Of a stretch of 64,000 nt of DNA, positions 1 through 10,859 are shown in pieces. The notes under the pieces are model-generated. The model made no database searches. It saw nothing but the letters and a program-made list of their open reading frames with translations, and was not told the origin of the DNA. Every line of letters starts with the position of its first letter. Within the stretch, counting starts at the first letter, position 1. Position numbers and translations under genes: made by a program. This DNA comes from Lentinula raphanica (taxonomy: Eukaryota; Basidiomycota; Agaricomycetes; Agaricales; Omphalotaceae): contig JANVFP010000011.1 of NCBI GenBank assembly GCA_027919835.1, positions 806,001-870,000 of the forward strand. Direction: 5' to 3'.

Positions 1-2433
1 AGTAGCACTCGCACTTCAGCATCCCCTTCTCGCAGTAGTCATGCAGTATCCACCGAATTCTCAACATCTCTCACCCATACAACTTCATTTGATGACCATT
101 CTTCGAGCAGGAGCTCCCGTAGCATTTTTTCCACTACTAGTACTAGCCTGAGTACTCACCCAGTCACTTTCCCCGTAAGCTCGCAGACTCTGGATCGCTG
201 ATTTTTCACTGATTTAATGCAGACATCACGAAGTAAAATAAATTCACAAACTTCCGTATCTAGTGTCACTGCCTCTGTCTCTTCGAGCACACCTCGACCA
301 ACACTCTCTACTATGTCATCGCATAGCACCAACATACTGACCAAGGGAAAAGTCACCATCACTACTTCTCCGTCACAGTCACAAATCTTCGGCACAACTA
401 CCAAACCGACGAGTCATAGCACAAGTGTTACGGCCACGAAGGGATTTTCAACGACTCTTTCCAGTCCCGCACCGAAAAGCAGCCAAACGAACAAAAGCTC
501 TGGCTCTGATTGTTCTGGCCTGGGAGTCTACGCTAAATTTCTTGACAGTCTCAACGTGGGTGCGTGTGCGAATCTTGGACCCCATAGTTCAACTCCCGCA
601 ATTGGTTCGACTTTGACCACATCGAAGGCTTCCGGACATGGAAACGGGGATCATACTCAAGGAGCTGGCAGCAGTGGTAACGGGTCGTCGCCTACAGCGC
701 CGCCGCCAGTTTCTAGATCGCCTGATCATCAAACTGGTCACGACTCGTCTTCTACCCCACAACTGCCAACACCCAGTCCGACTAATCATCATACTAACAC
801 CAATAATCATGGCTCGTCTCCTCCAACGCAGTTGCCACCTCCCAGTCCGACCGATTCTCATACTAACAGCAATAACCACGACCCGTCTCCTACGCCGCAA
901 CCGCCGACTTCGAGTCCGAGTAATCATCATACTAACAGCAATGATCACGGATCGTCTCCTTCGCCGCCAAATTTGAGTCCGACTGATCATCATACTAACA
1001 GCAATGACCACGGCTCGTCTCCTACGCCGCAACCGCCCACTCCGAGTCCGACTGATCATCATCATACCAACAGCAATGATCACGGATCATCTCCTACGAC
1101 GCAATTGCCACCTCCCAGTCCGACTAACCCTCATACTAATAGCCATGACCACGACTCTTCTCCTACGCCGCAATTGAACACCCCAGACCAACTCATACTA
1201 GCACCAATAATCAAGGGACTGGGGAACATGGGCAAGGTACGGCAACGGGCAAGAGCAACACTAACGATGGAACGCCCACTGTGACTTCTTCCCATACTAA
1301 GAATCCTATCAGTAGCGGAAATAACGCTGCGAGCCCGTTTCCTCTTGCCACTACTAGAATCAGTTCATCAGGTATTCTCTTGAATGTGATGTCAAGTTCT
1401 GCGGTCGCTAATTCTATGATCTAGTAACATCCGTTCTGTCTACTTCCAGCACGGGAAAGGTCTCTGCTCCTTCTCCGGTTTTCGTTTCCAACTTTGCTAG
1501 TAGTGATGCACATCTCACTTCAGGATATACGTTATCCACCTTCACAAGTAGCAAAACGCTCACCACCACTAACTCTGGTGGTCAAACAATTGCGGAAACG
1601 ACCACATTGACTTCTACAACAGTCGTTCCGATCTCGCAGTGCGTGTTGATATCTGTGTTTTCTTCGCATCTCAATAACGTTCTATAACCTTGTGTAGTCC
1701 TTCCTCAGGACCGAATCGTAAAGCCATAATCGGGGGCGTTATTGGTGTTGTACTAGTTCTACTAGCGATTGGGACTTGTTTCTTCTGCCGCCGCAGGTAT
1801 AGAAATCGGTCTCGCGGATTTGCTCTTTACTCGAACTTGGACGGAGACAAACCACCACGAGCTTCCATTGCGCACGATACGGAAGCCCCACCGTCTCCTA
1901 TCTTCAATCCTAACGCTATGGTCGCTTCATCGTCGTCATCTCGCGGGACTACTCCTTCCAAAGCTCCCGTCGTGGCAAGGAAGCATATACCATTCTATGA
2001 TGTTCTCAACGATGAAAACGTGACCATCAAGAGAACAGCGACGTTCAGTAGACTATCGAGAAACTCCGATCCCCGAAGCTCGATCTCTTCACAGAGCACT
2101 GGACCGATATCTTCTCGATATACCTCTTCCACTTTTTCCAGCTCTTCTAGCTCTTTTACCGCCACTTCTGATGGGTATTCCATCGCTGACACAGTCAAGG
2201 CGGGGAACCTTGTAGACCCATTCGCAGATCCGGAGCCTGTACTGGAAACTAGCGATCCATTTGCTGATCACTTGGGTATTTCAAAGGTCGATGCATCTCG
2301 AAATGAGAATCCTTTCCGTGTCCTGCCACCTTTGCCTCAGCTTCAACCGATGACTCCATCTACCAATGATCGTGCCCGGCTTTCTTCAACAACTGTCACT
2401 TCTAGTCATGTAAGTGCAAGATCAGTCTCATAA
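1..2433 (+). CDS. Ser/Thr-rich mucin-like single-pass membrane protein (5' partial)
   Basis: The reading frame is open from base 1, so the start lies outside the window. Exons inferred: 1-174, 223-1236, 1302-1371, 1425-1638 and 1698-2433, all joined at GT..AG borders. The ectodomain is dominated by Ser, Thr and Pro, as expected for an O-glycosylated stalk. Bases about 736-1236 hold six to seven copies of a 21-24 residue unit with the core HHTNSNDHGSSPTPQPP. A hydrophobic helix (IIGGVIGVVLVLLAIGTCFF) follows at about 1726-1785, then a basic stop-transfer CRRRYRNR and a Ser-rich cytoplasmic tail of about 215 residues. The tail carries two DPFADxxx motifs and one NPF motif near the C-terminus; such tripeptides bind adaptor appendage or EH domains in endocytic proteins. 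The topology resembles fungal cell-wall sensors, but no WSC or Cys-rich domain is visible in this part. Function is unknown. Confidence 0.7.
736..1236 (+). repeat. In-frame tandem repeat, about 66 nt unit, His/Asn-rich
   Basis: Six clear copies and one degenerate copy of a 63-72 nt unit sit inside the mucin-like gene. Each encodes a Pro/Ser/Thr half (SPTPQPPTPSPT) and a His/Asn half (HHTNSNDHG). Copies differ by small in-frame indels, for example an extra His codon in the fifth. The last copy lacks about 4 nt relative to its siblings, which moves it out of the repeat frame. Confidence 0.85.
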
Positions 2434-2736
2434 AAGTATATCTGTGACTAACAGGGAGATATATCAGTACGGTGTCGCGATGTAATTCCTGGCAAACAAA
2501 CACGGATATGTCTATTTATACTATTGAACTTTAGGATACGCACGAACTTCAGTATTCGCATGGACTTCAGAATCAGTTATCGATGATTTAGATACACAAT
2601 CGCTCGATATAATATACCCTGGAGATGACTTGATTGGTGCTTCAAGCACAGTACAATACCACATCCTGATAGGAAGCAATAGACACCTTATTGGATGCAA
2701 CAGCGCAGCTCCAAATTTTCCAAGACTCTAAGTATT
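2434..2736. other. Convergent intergenic spacer
   Basis: This stretch lies between the 3' ends of the mucin-like gene and the CFEM-like gene. It is AT-rich (for example around 2500-2620) and probably consists of the two 3' untranslated regions. I see no gene or repeat in it. Confidence 0.5.
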
Positions 2737-3370
2737 TCAAGCAACCAGTAACAGTGCTACAACAGCCATCGTAACCCCAACCATACCTGTGCTCAAGATG
2801 CGCAGACCAGAAGCTGCAGACACTGCATCCGCGAGCTGCTCTCCGAGGGCACTGCATGTTGCCGCATATTCTACATGTGGCAGTCAGGTACAGTCCAAGA
2901 CCCCCTCAAATTTGACTTACCAGCGAGTAATTGTTGGCCAGTGGCATTAGTCAAGCCATTGTTTGTGACAACACATTGCAGGCATCCTGTAATGGAACTG
3001 TATGTGTCGTTCTGGCAAATACAACCAGTGTTAGTACAGCCCTACAGTGACACACATGGAGTAAGTCAGAGAGAATCGTAGTATACGTAGCATGGCTTAC
3101 TGTTAGCGCAGCTAAGGTGTCAGAGCTGCACTGAGAGGTGCAGGCGGATGGTATGACACTCGAAGAAATACTTGTGGTGTTCTTCGTGGAAGGAGTGGCA
3201 GCGGATACTTGGCGAAGAACCAGTTCATGGACTGGGGTCGCGATGACTGTATGAATACAGTGTCCATTGTTATATAGCAATCTTGATAAACCTGTTCCTT
3301 ACGCACCTCCATGACCAACCATCAATAATAGCGAAACGAGCGAAAGAACGATGTTAGCGAAAGCAACCAT
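2737..3370 (-). CDS. Small secreted Cys-rich GPI-anchored protein, CFEM-like
   Basis: Four exons splice into a protein of about 155 residues. It starts with MVAFANIVLSLVSLLLMVGH, a clear signal peptide. A Ser/Thr-rich spacer follows, then a compact Cys-rich domain with the spacing CTSQC, GCTNTGCIC, GCLQC and ATC, which gives eight cysteines. The C-terminus is hydrophobic (MVGVTMAVVALLLVA) after small residues, the classical arrangement for GPI-anchor attachment. CFEM domains also have eight cysteines in a PxC..C..CxC..C layout, and this one resembles but does not perfectly match that pattern. It is probably attached to the plasma membrane or wall. CFEM relatives act in adhesion, haem uptake or surface properties, and which applies here cannot be told. 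The intron near 3249-3310 separates the signal peptide from the mature part. Confidence 0.7.
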
Positions 3371-3925
3371 CCTGCCAATGGTGTATGAATTCGAAAGAGT
3401 ATCGGGGTGTGTGTTGGAACGAGGTTCTAGGAGCTTGAACTTGGCTGTAGAAATTGCAAGGCACTTGGTCTGAAGTTGACAAGAAAGAGAACTGGAAACC
3501 TGTCAAAGGTTCGAAAGAATGAATGTACGTTGAACGATGGAAGGGGTGAAGCGGGGCAAAGGAGATGGTGGTTAGAAACAAGAAAGAGGATTTATTTCAG
3601 ATCGCATTGCAAAGGCTGCGCAATTCCGACATCGCCAAAAATAGCCAGCAAATGAGAACATAGAATGTAAAAAAACTGGTTGGGAAGACAACCCGGGATG
3701 ATCTCGACTCTGACCCGACGATCAACATGCCTACCGTGACGACTTCAAAACTGCAACTTCAAAAGAGTTGTCAAGCTTCGACACTAAATTTGACCTCAGT
3801 GAAGCAATAAATATCTCTGGTAACCAGCTCAGAACATAGGCCCATAGCTGTTTTAGTTTGCCAGTTGTAGGTGATTTTTTTGTGATGATGGTGAGAGAGA
3901 TACAGCAAGTACTACTCTAAATATA
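3371..3925. other. Intergenic: 5' region of the CFEM-like gene and 3' end of the CorA gene
   Basis: No convincing coding sequence. The part next to 3371 must hold the minus-strand promoter of the CFEM-like gene, and the part near 3925 the 3' untranslated region of the CorA-like gene. A short antisense-looking ORF here has no features. Confidence 0.5.
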
Positions 3926-6012
3926 TCACGCCAACTCGTATATCGCCCCTCCCCCACTAGCAGTCGAACGTGCCCTCCTCCGTTGGTTGTTGATATTCCA
4001 CTGATCAAGAGCATTAACAGACGACATATTCATTTTCACCTTCTTGGTGTTCGAAAACCAAGACTGAACCATCAGTATCGGCCACGCCAGGCGTGTCCAG
4101 AACGAAGTCGTGTCTCTATCCCTGAAGAGGTGTTTACTCTGGAACGCCATGACGATCCATACCGTGACGGCCGTCAGCGGAAAGGCGGCAGCGAAGTAAT
4201 GTGGAAGTGTCCCGAGGGTTTGTGCTGAGAGTTCTTTGACGTTCATTCCAAAGACACCCTATTTGATAAAGACAAGGTCATCACGAGTCTAAATATCTCA
4301 GGTTGAGGATTGAAGGAGTTCATACCGCTACGAATGATGCAGGCAGGAAGATCATAGAGAGATATGCGATTTGTTTCATCTGAAGAATGATGAATCAATA
4401 TGTATACAAGATAATTTAGGAACAGCTGCTGCCTTACCGCTGCACTATCTCTGACCGCTGCCTCTGTAAGATCCTGCATCCGTTTACTGTCGAGAATGTT
4501 GACTGTACTAAACACCTATACCCTTGTAAGACGTTTTCATCCTACCCAGTCTACAATAGTTACTCACTAGATTCATCACATTCTTCAATCTCCGTTCCTG
4601 CATCGTCCGACTCTTCTCCAGTCGCTCAACCTCAATCAAAAGGTTATTACATTCCTTCTGAAGCAGCTTGCGACTCAATACACGTTCATCATCGAGTAAT
4701 GAATCCATCGCAGGATTCGGGGTATCCAGCACGAATATAATAGATTTTCGAAAATCCTCCAATAAAGATGAATAATGTAATAGATGTGCTTGAATAGTAT
4801 GCAAGTCCCTTGTTAGGACCATATCAGAAGAACTCATTATTTGAGATTCCTGCAACGACGTTAATGATAAGCTGACTCGCCGACTCGAGAATGGAATACT
4901 TACCATCCCACAGATATGCCCGTACAGTTTCTCCAAAGCTTCGTCCCAAGCGTACATTGCATGCCAGATGAACGTAAGCAGAACAAAGGTAGGATCAGGA
5001 GATTTTTGAAATATGCTTTGCCAGTATACACTCTGGCCAGCAAATCGAATTCGTTCGTGAAGGTAGGGTGCCGAAGTAGCGTTTTCGTCTCGGTCGTGGT
5101 ATGAGATTATCGTGCTACCCAATCCATCGTTACGACGGATTAGATGGACGGATAGAAGGTCAAGGGCTAGCATATACGCGCCTTCGCCTTACCGAGGGTA
5201 GGTATCAGTATCCAATGATTGTGAGTATGACGCGGAAAGGTTACCTTGACCGATGCGAAGCGGGGCCTGAGTGTTAATCACTTGCCCTATAAGCAAGAGA
5301 GTTTATAGTCAGGTAAGGAACCGCCACACGAGAGGACGACGAACCTGCCATCATGTCGGCGTCCTTCGCATCATACTCGGTGCTCGAAGTCGAAGACAGA
5401 TTATGTATCGAGGACAGAGGTTTTGATGTTGTTCCTCTTACCACTCGGATGAATGATAGAGTGATAGTAATGTCTATTGAGTAAAGGTCAGGACACGAGT
5501 AGCAAGCGACTGAAGGAGAGACGCACGATCTCCTTTTCCTGGTCTTACTTCTTCCTGGAAACGGGATGGAATCAAGGAGAGAGATGACGAGAAGAAGAAT
5601 GGTTCAATGTTATATCTGAGCGACGCTTAGTTTGGTGTCTTAACCAGTAGCAATCAACACAAACTTTGCGCCTAGCATTTGTAGAACGGGTCCGGAAAGG
5701 TTTTCGAGAAAGAGAGCGCGCACACGCAGGTTGTCAGGTCTCTAGATTGATTTCATAGTTCAGAAACGGAGTAGAGCTTTTCTGTGACAGGTGGCGTACC
5801 TTTTCATGAGCTATTTCCTCCCAAAAGACATCTACATCCCCATCCATGATAAGATGCTTCTCGGCATTGGTGAAGAAACCCCCAGTATCGACATTGACAT
5901 AATGAATGATACATGGATGGTCGTTATCATAGTCGTGTATTGCAGAATCAATCCTGCTACGTTGGACTTGACCAGGAGCCCTAGATTGAAGGCGTTCAGC
6001 GTGTAGATTCAT
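3926..6012 (-). CDS. CorA-like divalent-cation transporter family membrane protein
   Basis: This multi-exon gene gives a protein of roughly 550 residues once spliced. Conserved landmarks in order: an N-terminal stretch with VNVDTGGFF; RPDNLRVRALFLENLSGPVL then QMLGAK; YNIEPFFFSSS; PSRFQEEVRPGKGDH; the cytosolic alpha-rich region ending AAVRDSAA; MKQIAYLSMIFLPASFVA (helix 1); then GVFGMN, the CorA signature tripeptide GMN at the helix 1 exit; and a second helix, LTAVTVWIVMAF. The tail is basic and short. These landmarks match the fungal CorA-like group, and their reading frames agree across at least eight predicted introns. The gene ends at 3926. The start at 6012 is preferred, but the same frame stays open to 6132 and an in-frame ATG exists upstream. 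Predicted location is the plasma membrane; the ion carried cannot be told. It is distinct from the mitochondrial MRS2 gene at 33003-35029. Confidence 0.8.
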
Positions 6013-6938
6013 AGACCATTTCGAAGTGTTTCGTACCAGTTGGGGAATCTGGATTGAGGATAACCTCTCCAACACCCGCCGCAATTCTAATGACGTGGTA
6101 AAGAACAGCCACGGGAACAAAGACGGGAGCAACAGACGTTATGATCGCAAAGTGGAGGAATCGGAGGCAAAGGTGATTCCAGTTGAGTCGCGTCAACCTC
6201 TGTGATGTGTTTGCGCGTCAGATGTCATTGATTTGCAAGAGAGAAATGTGGTTCACCATCATGAATATCAATCCATGGCCTGTGCGCTCGTTGTCAGCAG
6301 ACGAACGTGAAGGAAACCAACAGTTCTCTTCTCACCAGGGCGCACTTGGACCTGCGTGTCTGTGAGGTGGAGGTGGCCTCGTATATCGTGAATCAGTCAT
6401 GGCATAAGTTGAGTGGGGCATAACGAAGGTCGTAGACAAGATGAAGGGTTGCTCAGAGCGAATGGTGCATTAGTTTTCTGGTCCGACGTCTACGAATAGG
6501 GCGCCAAATGGGCGATGCTCCAAATTTTAAAAGTGACAGTTCTGATATATGTCCTTGGATGCCGGCAGACACCGAATTTTGTTTTTTTTTGCTGTATTTT
6601 CTGGAGACATACGATGGAAGGATAGCTTGAACAGCTATAAGATCGATTATTCGTTGTAAGTATAAAATACAGAAAAGTAAGAGAGAACAAGTTGAAGAAA
6701 GTTGGTCGATCGGAGCTTTACAGCTTTGCCATTATACACTGCAAAAAATTCGCACGTTCCCGCTTGGGTCATAACCAACATGATTTTGGCCTGCTACACT
6801 TTGAATGTTCTCTTATGACCACGTTCTAAACGTCTGAAAACTGTGCAACCACTTCACGCATAGGTTAGTCTGCACATAGTCCTTCTTTGCAACAATTTTG
6901 CTCATTAAAAGGTCCAGCCTGCTTAACGTTCATCACCA
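6013..6938. other. Divergent intergenic region between CorA-like and ArsB-like genes
   Basis: Likely holds both divergent promoters. It includes a run of ten T beginning near 6581 and short ORFs on both strands that lack family signals. A hydrophobic minus-strand ORF at 5996-6196 overlaps the CorA 5' end in another frame and looks like a shadow. I see no RNA gene here. Confidence 0.5.
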
Positions 6939-8787
6939 ATGATTACACGGTTTTCAATCGTCACCCTTGTTCTTTTCATCTTGTCCATCGCTTTGGTTAT
7001 TCGTCCCATCTCTATACCAATCCGATTGCCACGGCTAGGCAAAAGACATATACCAATCAACTTGACGACCACACCACCTGCGATTATTGCCATCTTATGG
7101 GCTTCACAATGTTTAGGTCCCACCCAGGTTAGTCCGAATCGTAATGCATGTACCAGCTCATGAATCCAGTAGATTCGTGACGGAATTGTTGGAACCGGTG
7201 AGTGTGGACCATGTGTTCTTATGAAGCTTTACTCAATCTTGTGTTTTCCTTAGATGGCGTCAAACCATACAACATTTTGATATTGTTTTTTTCCTTGGCC
7301 TATATGGCCATCACTCTCGATATCAGCGGTATCCTACAAGCTTCAGCTTTCTGGGTCAGCAACAAGGGCGGTTCAAATGGATGGAGGCTCTACATCTACT
7401 TCTATCTGATGCTTACATCGTTGAGTGTGTTCTTGGGAAATGATCCTGTCATTCTTTCTGGAACTGGTGAGCTCATTCAGGAACGTTGCAAGTTTGACGC
7501 TCACATCTACTATGTACAGTTTTCTTGGTTTATTATACCACTGCGACCGAATTGGAACCTATGCCTTGGCTCATATCCGAGTTTGCTGCAGCTAATACCG
7601 CCAGCATGGTGTTGTTCGTGGGCAATCCGACAAACGTGGTCGTCTGTGAAGGCTTCGCTATCAATAACGTTGCGTTCACCGCCTATACCATCTTGCCCTT
7701 CCTGGCATGCAACGTGGTGTGCTTCCTCGCTTTAGCAATTCAGTTTCATGACAAAAAACACATCCCTCGAAAATTACGTGCCACAGGAAAATTAGATCCT
7801 AGAAGTGTTCTTCGTGATCCTGGAGGTGCCATTGTCGGAAGCCTCCTACTTGGAACATGCTTGGTGGTCATCATCATCGTCAGCTTCTTCAAGATAGATG
7901 TCTGGAAAATCAGTCTACCGTTCGCGGTGGCAAAACTGATCTTCGACTTCAGCTGGGACCATTATCGATTCGTCACCGGAAAGTTGACCCACCATCATAA
8001 AGACTCTTCGGATACCAAGGAAAATGCCTCCGCGGATGATGATGACGATGATCCCATGTATTCGCAAATCCAACGAGCGATGTCGATGGCCACAGAAGAA
8101 GGTCCGCAACGCCAAGGGACATTTGGATCCAATGCTAGATCAGTTACTGTTGTCGCTACTTCACCTGAAGGACCAGAAAAACTGCCTGATCCTTCGCCTT
8201 CCAAAATGTCCGAATCCAGCGAATCAATAGAGATCTTCCCAAACAGCCGCCGTCGTTTCCAAACCATACATACCCGCCTTGCAGCCCACTTCCCTACTTT
8301 CTTCACCGCTCTACCGCGATTACCTTTTGCTCTGGTCCCCTTCGCGTTTTCTCAGTTTATCCTTATCGAGGCATTACAACATCAAGGCTGGATTGATGTT
8401 TTCGCCCATTGGCTTTCCACTGCGTCTCAGGGACAGATACATCCCTCGATATGGTTAATAGGCGTTATTGGTGTAGTCATGTGCAATGTTGCAGGGACCA
8501 ACATCGGCGCCACCATTCTCCTTACAAAAGTTGTTCGTGCCGCACCGAATTTTCCTCCAGATAGCACACGGGCGGCCGGTATCGCGCTTGCTGTCGCCAG
8601 TAATATCGGCGCGGTCAGTTTCACGTTCTCAGCTAGCCTTGCGGGATTGCTTTGGCGGTCGATATTGTTGCAGAAAGGTATCAATATTCGACAGACGCAG
8701 TTTGCGTTTTGGAATTTACTCCCCATTTTGTTCATGACGGGTGCTGGACTGGCAATAGTCTCAGCTGAGATGGCGGTACTTTATTGA
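6939..8787 (+). CDS. ArsB/NhaD (ion transporter superfamily) permease
   Basis: Four exons (introns at 7128-7172, about 7201-7253 and about 7467-7520) give about 560 residues. The protein is a polytopic membrane protein with about 11-12 hydrophobic helices. Diagnostic stretches are ITLDISGILQASAFW, SVFLGNDPVILSGT, FVGNPTNVVV (the conserved re-entrant loop motif of this superfamily) and the repeated CNVAGTNIGATILLTKVV near the C-terminus. A cytosolic loop of about 110 residues in the middle carries an acidic run ADDDDDDP and many Ser/Pro residues, and is probably regulatory. Family members move arsenite, Na+/H+ or dicarboxylates; the substrate cannot be assigned. The start at MITRFSIVTLVLFIL was chosen because it begins the first helix. 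No arsenate reductase or ars regulator lies nearby. Confidence 0.82.
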
Positions 8788-9219
8788 GTAGTGGATATCT
8801 GTATTTGTATCTTCATCTTGCATAATAGAGGACTTAGTCTGGATGGACAACTTGCTTTGAGCATCCTTTTCGCATTAGAGCATGATCATACATCCGTCGT
8901 CATTGCTGTATTTACTAGTATACATACGTAGGTCAACATGAGTTCTACACAACATTTTCATAAATCAGAGATATCTTTCTCTTCTATTATGGTATGCTTT
9001 GATTCTATATTCTGGGGCAGTTCAGTTTGAACACCAGGTATATCTGGCGAATCAGTTGTTCTAGACTTTTAGCAAACACACCGCATGAGAATTTGAGCAA
9101 ATTACACAGAAAAAAGTTTCATTACCCCAGATATCGATTTCTTCGGTGAATGGTCGTTTGAGATGCTCGTGGGCCGTCTGACATGCTCCTGTTGAATTGA
9201 AGAATTAGATGAATTATTT
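8788..9219. other. Convergent intergenic spacer
   Basis: Lies between the 3' ends of the ArsB-like gene and the 7TM gene. AT-rich, with short tracts consistent with 3' untranslated sequence. No gene seen. Confidence 0.5.
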
Positions 9220-10859
9220 TCAGAAAACGGCGATAAAACCAACAACGCTCACTGTCTTCTCTTCGTTATCACTCCTCAGATGTCTATGCTCCGAAGGAAT
9301 ATAGTCGAAATATGCTTCTGGTATTGAACCTTGCGTGTTTGAGAGTTGCGGCTGAAGCGTGTCGCTTTGTGAAGACGCAGTTTGTCTCGTGGTTACAGGC
9401 GGCCTGGTCGGATCGATATGAACAAAAGTCAAGGCGCCCATGTCCATGGTAGGAAGTGAAAACCGATCTCGAACTTGGACATCGCCAGACAGTGACGAAC
9501 TTGAACTAAGCCTGAGATGTATTGGATGTCGACATCAGAGTATATTAGGATCATCACGTTGAGCACTCACCAGAAAAGCGCGAGTGAGTTGATAGTGACC
9601 TGAAACGATCTTTTCAGTCGCTGATGCACAATTAGAGCCAATCGTCGAAAATGAAAAACCTACGTCAGCTACACAACTACTTATGCAGATCCAGCCCAAC
9701 TCGTTGCCGCCCAGAAGAAACAAGATAGCTATGTTGATCTAGTTATCGTCGTGTATGAGGAGCCCACCTTCAACGGAATCAAGAGAGAAAGGACATACCA
9801 TTGATGAAATGAGACTTGTGGACGCGCCGCTACATAGTCAATGCGTGTAAGCATAAGCGAGTGCACTGCCAGTGGAGGAAACGATGCTCACTCACTACAA
9901 CGTTCTCTTTGCGATAGATCGCAGTCTTGGGCTCATGGGATGTGATTTCCACAATGGCCAAAGGAACATAGCTGTAAGGAAAATGTTCAGGCTCATGTCG
10001 TATACTATCAAGCTGACGGTACTGAAAATCAAGTCAACAGACTCCTTCCAAAACACAGATCAAGGGAACGCACGCAAAAGCTTTCAATCCAATCACACAC
10101 ACACCGGACTCATGACGAACGGTGCTGTCTCTTCCCAAGACAGTCAAAATCCCAACGGCGACGTATCCCAGCAAAACAAATGCACAGACGCGATACACTT
10201 TTGCTTCAATACGCGAAGTTTGATTACCACCGGTCCATACAATGTAAACCTGTTGGCGATGTCTTCACTTGTACCTCAGAAAACAGGGAACAGAACAAGA
10301 AGTCGAACCTTTTCCGAGAGAAAGGCATATATGAGGACCTGGACTATCGTTAGTGTGATCTCGCAACTGTGCCCGAGTCGACTCTTGCCTTACTGATCGC
10401 GTAAAAACTGACGCAGGTGTATATAGCAAGAGCGCAAGTCGTATAAGATGTCGAAAACCCAATGCCAGAAGAAAGCAAACCGGCTGGATGAGGTCAAAAA
10501 CTCTTGTCGTTTCGACTTTCATTGGAACTTACAGAAGAAGACAAAAAGCCAACTGCGATGGCGACGGGCATTGATAACATCAGGATGCAAGAGATCCGTG
10601 AGCAATGAAATTGTAACGTACGAATCGAGAAGCACCAACAGGACACATGTCCTGCCCCAGGTTAGATGTTTCCACTGCCTCCATCCTCTTGGAACACGTT
10701 GTGATAAGCAGAAAGAGAGCACGGATACGCCTGGAAACAGGAAACTTGGATGTGAGAGGGTTCCAGAAATCATTTCATAAAAACAAAATTACTTATTAAA
10801 GACACGCATTCCGCCATAACACCGAGCCCATGATATCTTGACGGAATCGCTTGGTCCAT
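9220..10859 (-). CDS. Orphan fungal seven-transmembrane protein
   Basis: About ten short exons assemble into roughly 390 residues beginning MDQAIPSRYHGLGVMAECVS. Successive hydrophobic segments include SVSVLSFCLSQ, GRTCVLLVLLDSWLFVFSSG, TTCALAIYTCVSFYAI, VLIYAFLSEKVYIVW, VYRVCAFVLLGYVAVGILTV, YDMSLNIFLTAMFLWPLW and NIAILFLLGGNELGWICISS, followed by CVADVTINSLALFW. The hydrophilic tail of about 90 residues is Ser-rich. The order of conserved pieces (LDSWLF.., SEKVYIVW, YD..LN.FLT..FLWPL, ELGW.C..SC..DV) matches a membrane protein family that recurs in mushroom genomes without a named function. It is not a STE3 pheromone receptor, and whether it couples to G proteins is unknown. Correct splicing needs an acceptor at ...ACTAG before INIAIL. 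Confidence 0.72.

Noticed and set aside
589..1083. Long Arg-rich minus-strand ORF (164 codons)
   Set aside because: It is the antisense shadow of the tandem repeat in the mucin-like gene; its repetitiveness comes only from the sense repeat.
5996..6196. Hydrophobic minus-strand ORF as a separate small membrane protein
   Set aside because: It overlaps the start of the CorA-like gene in another frame and has no independent support.
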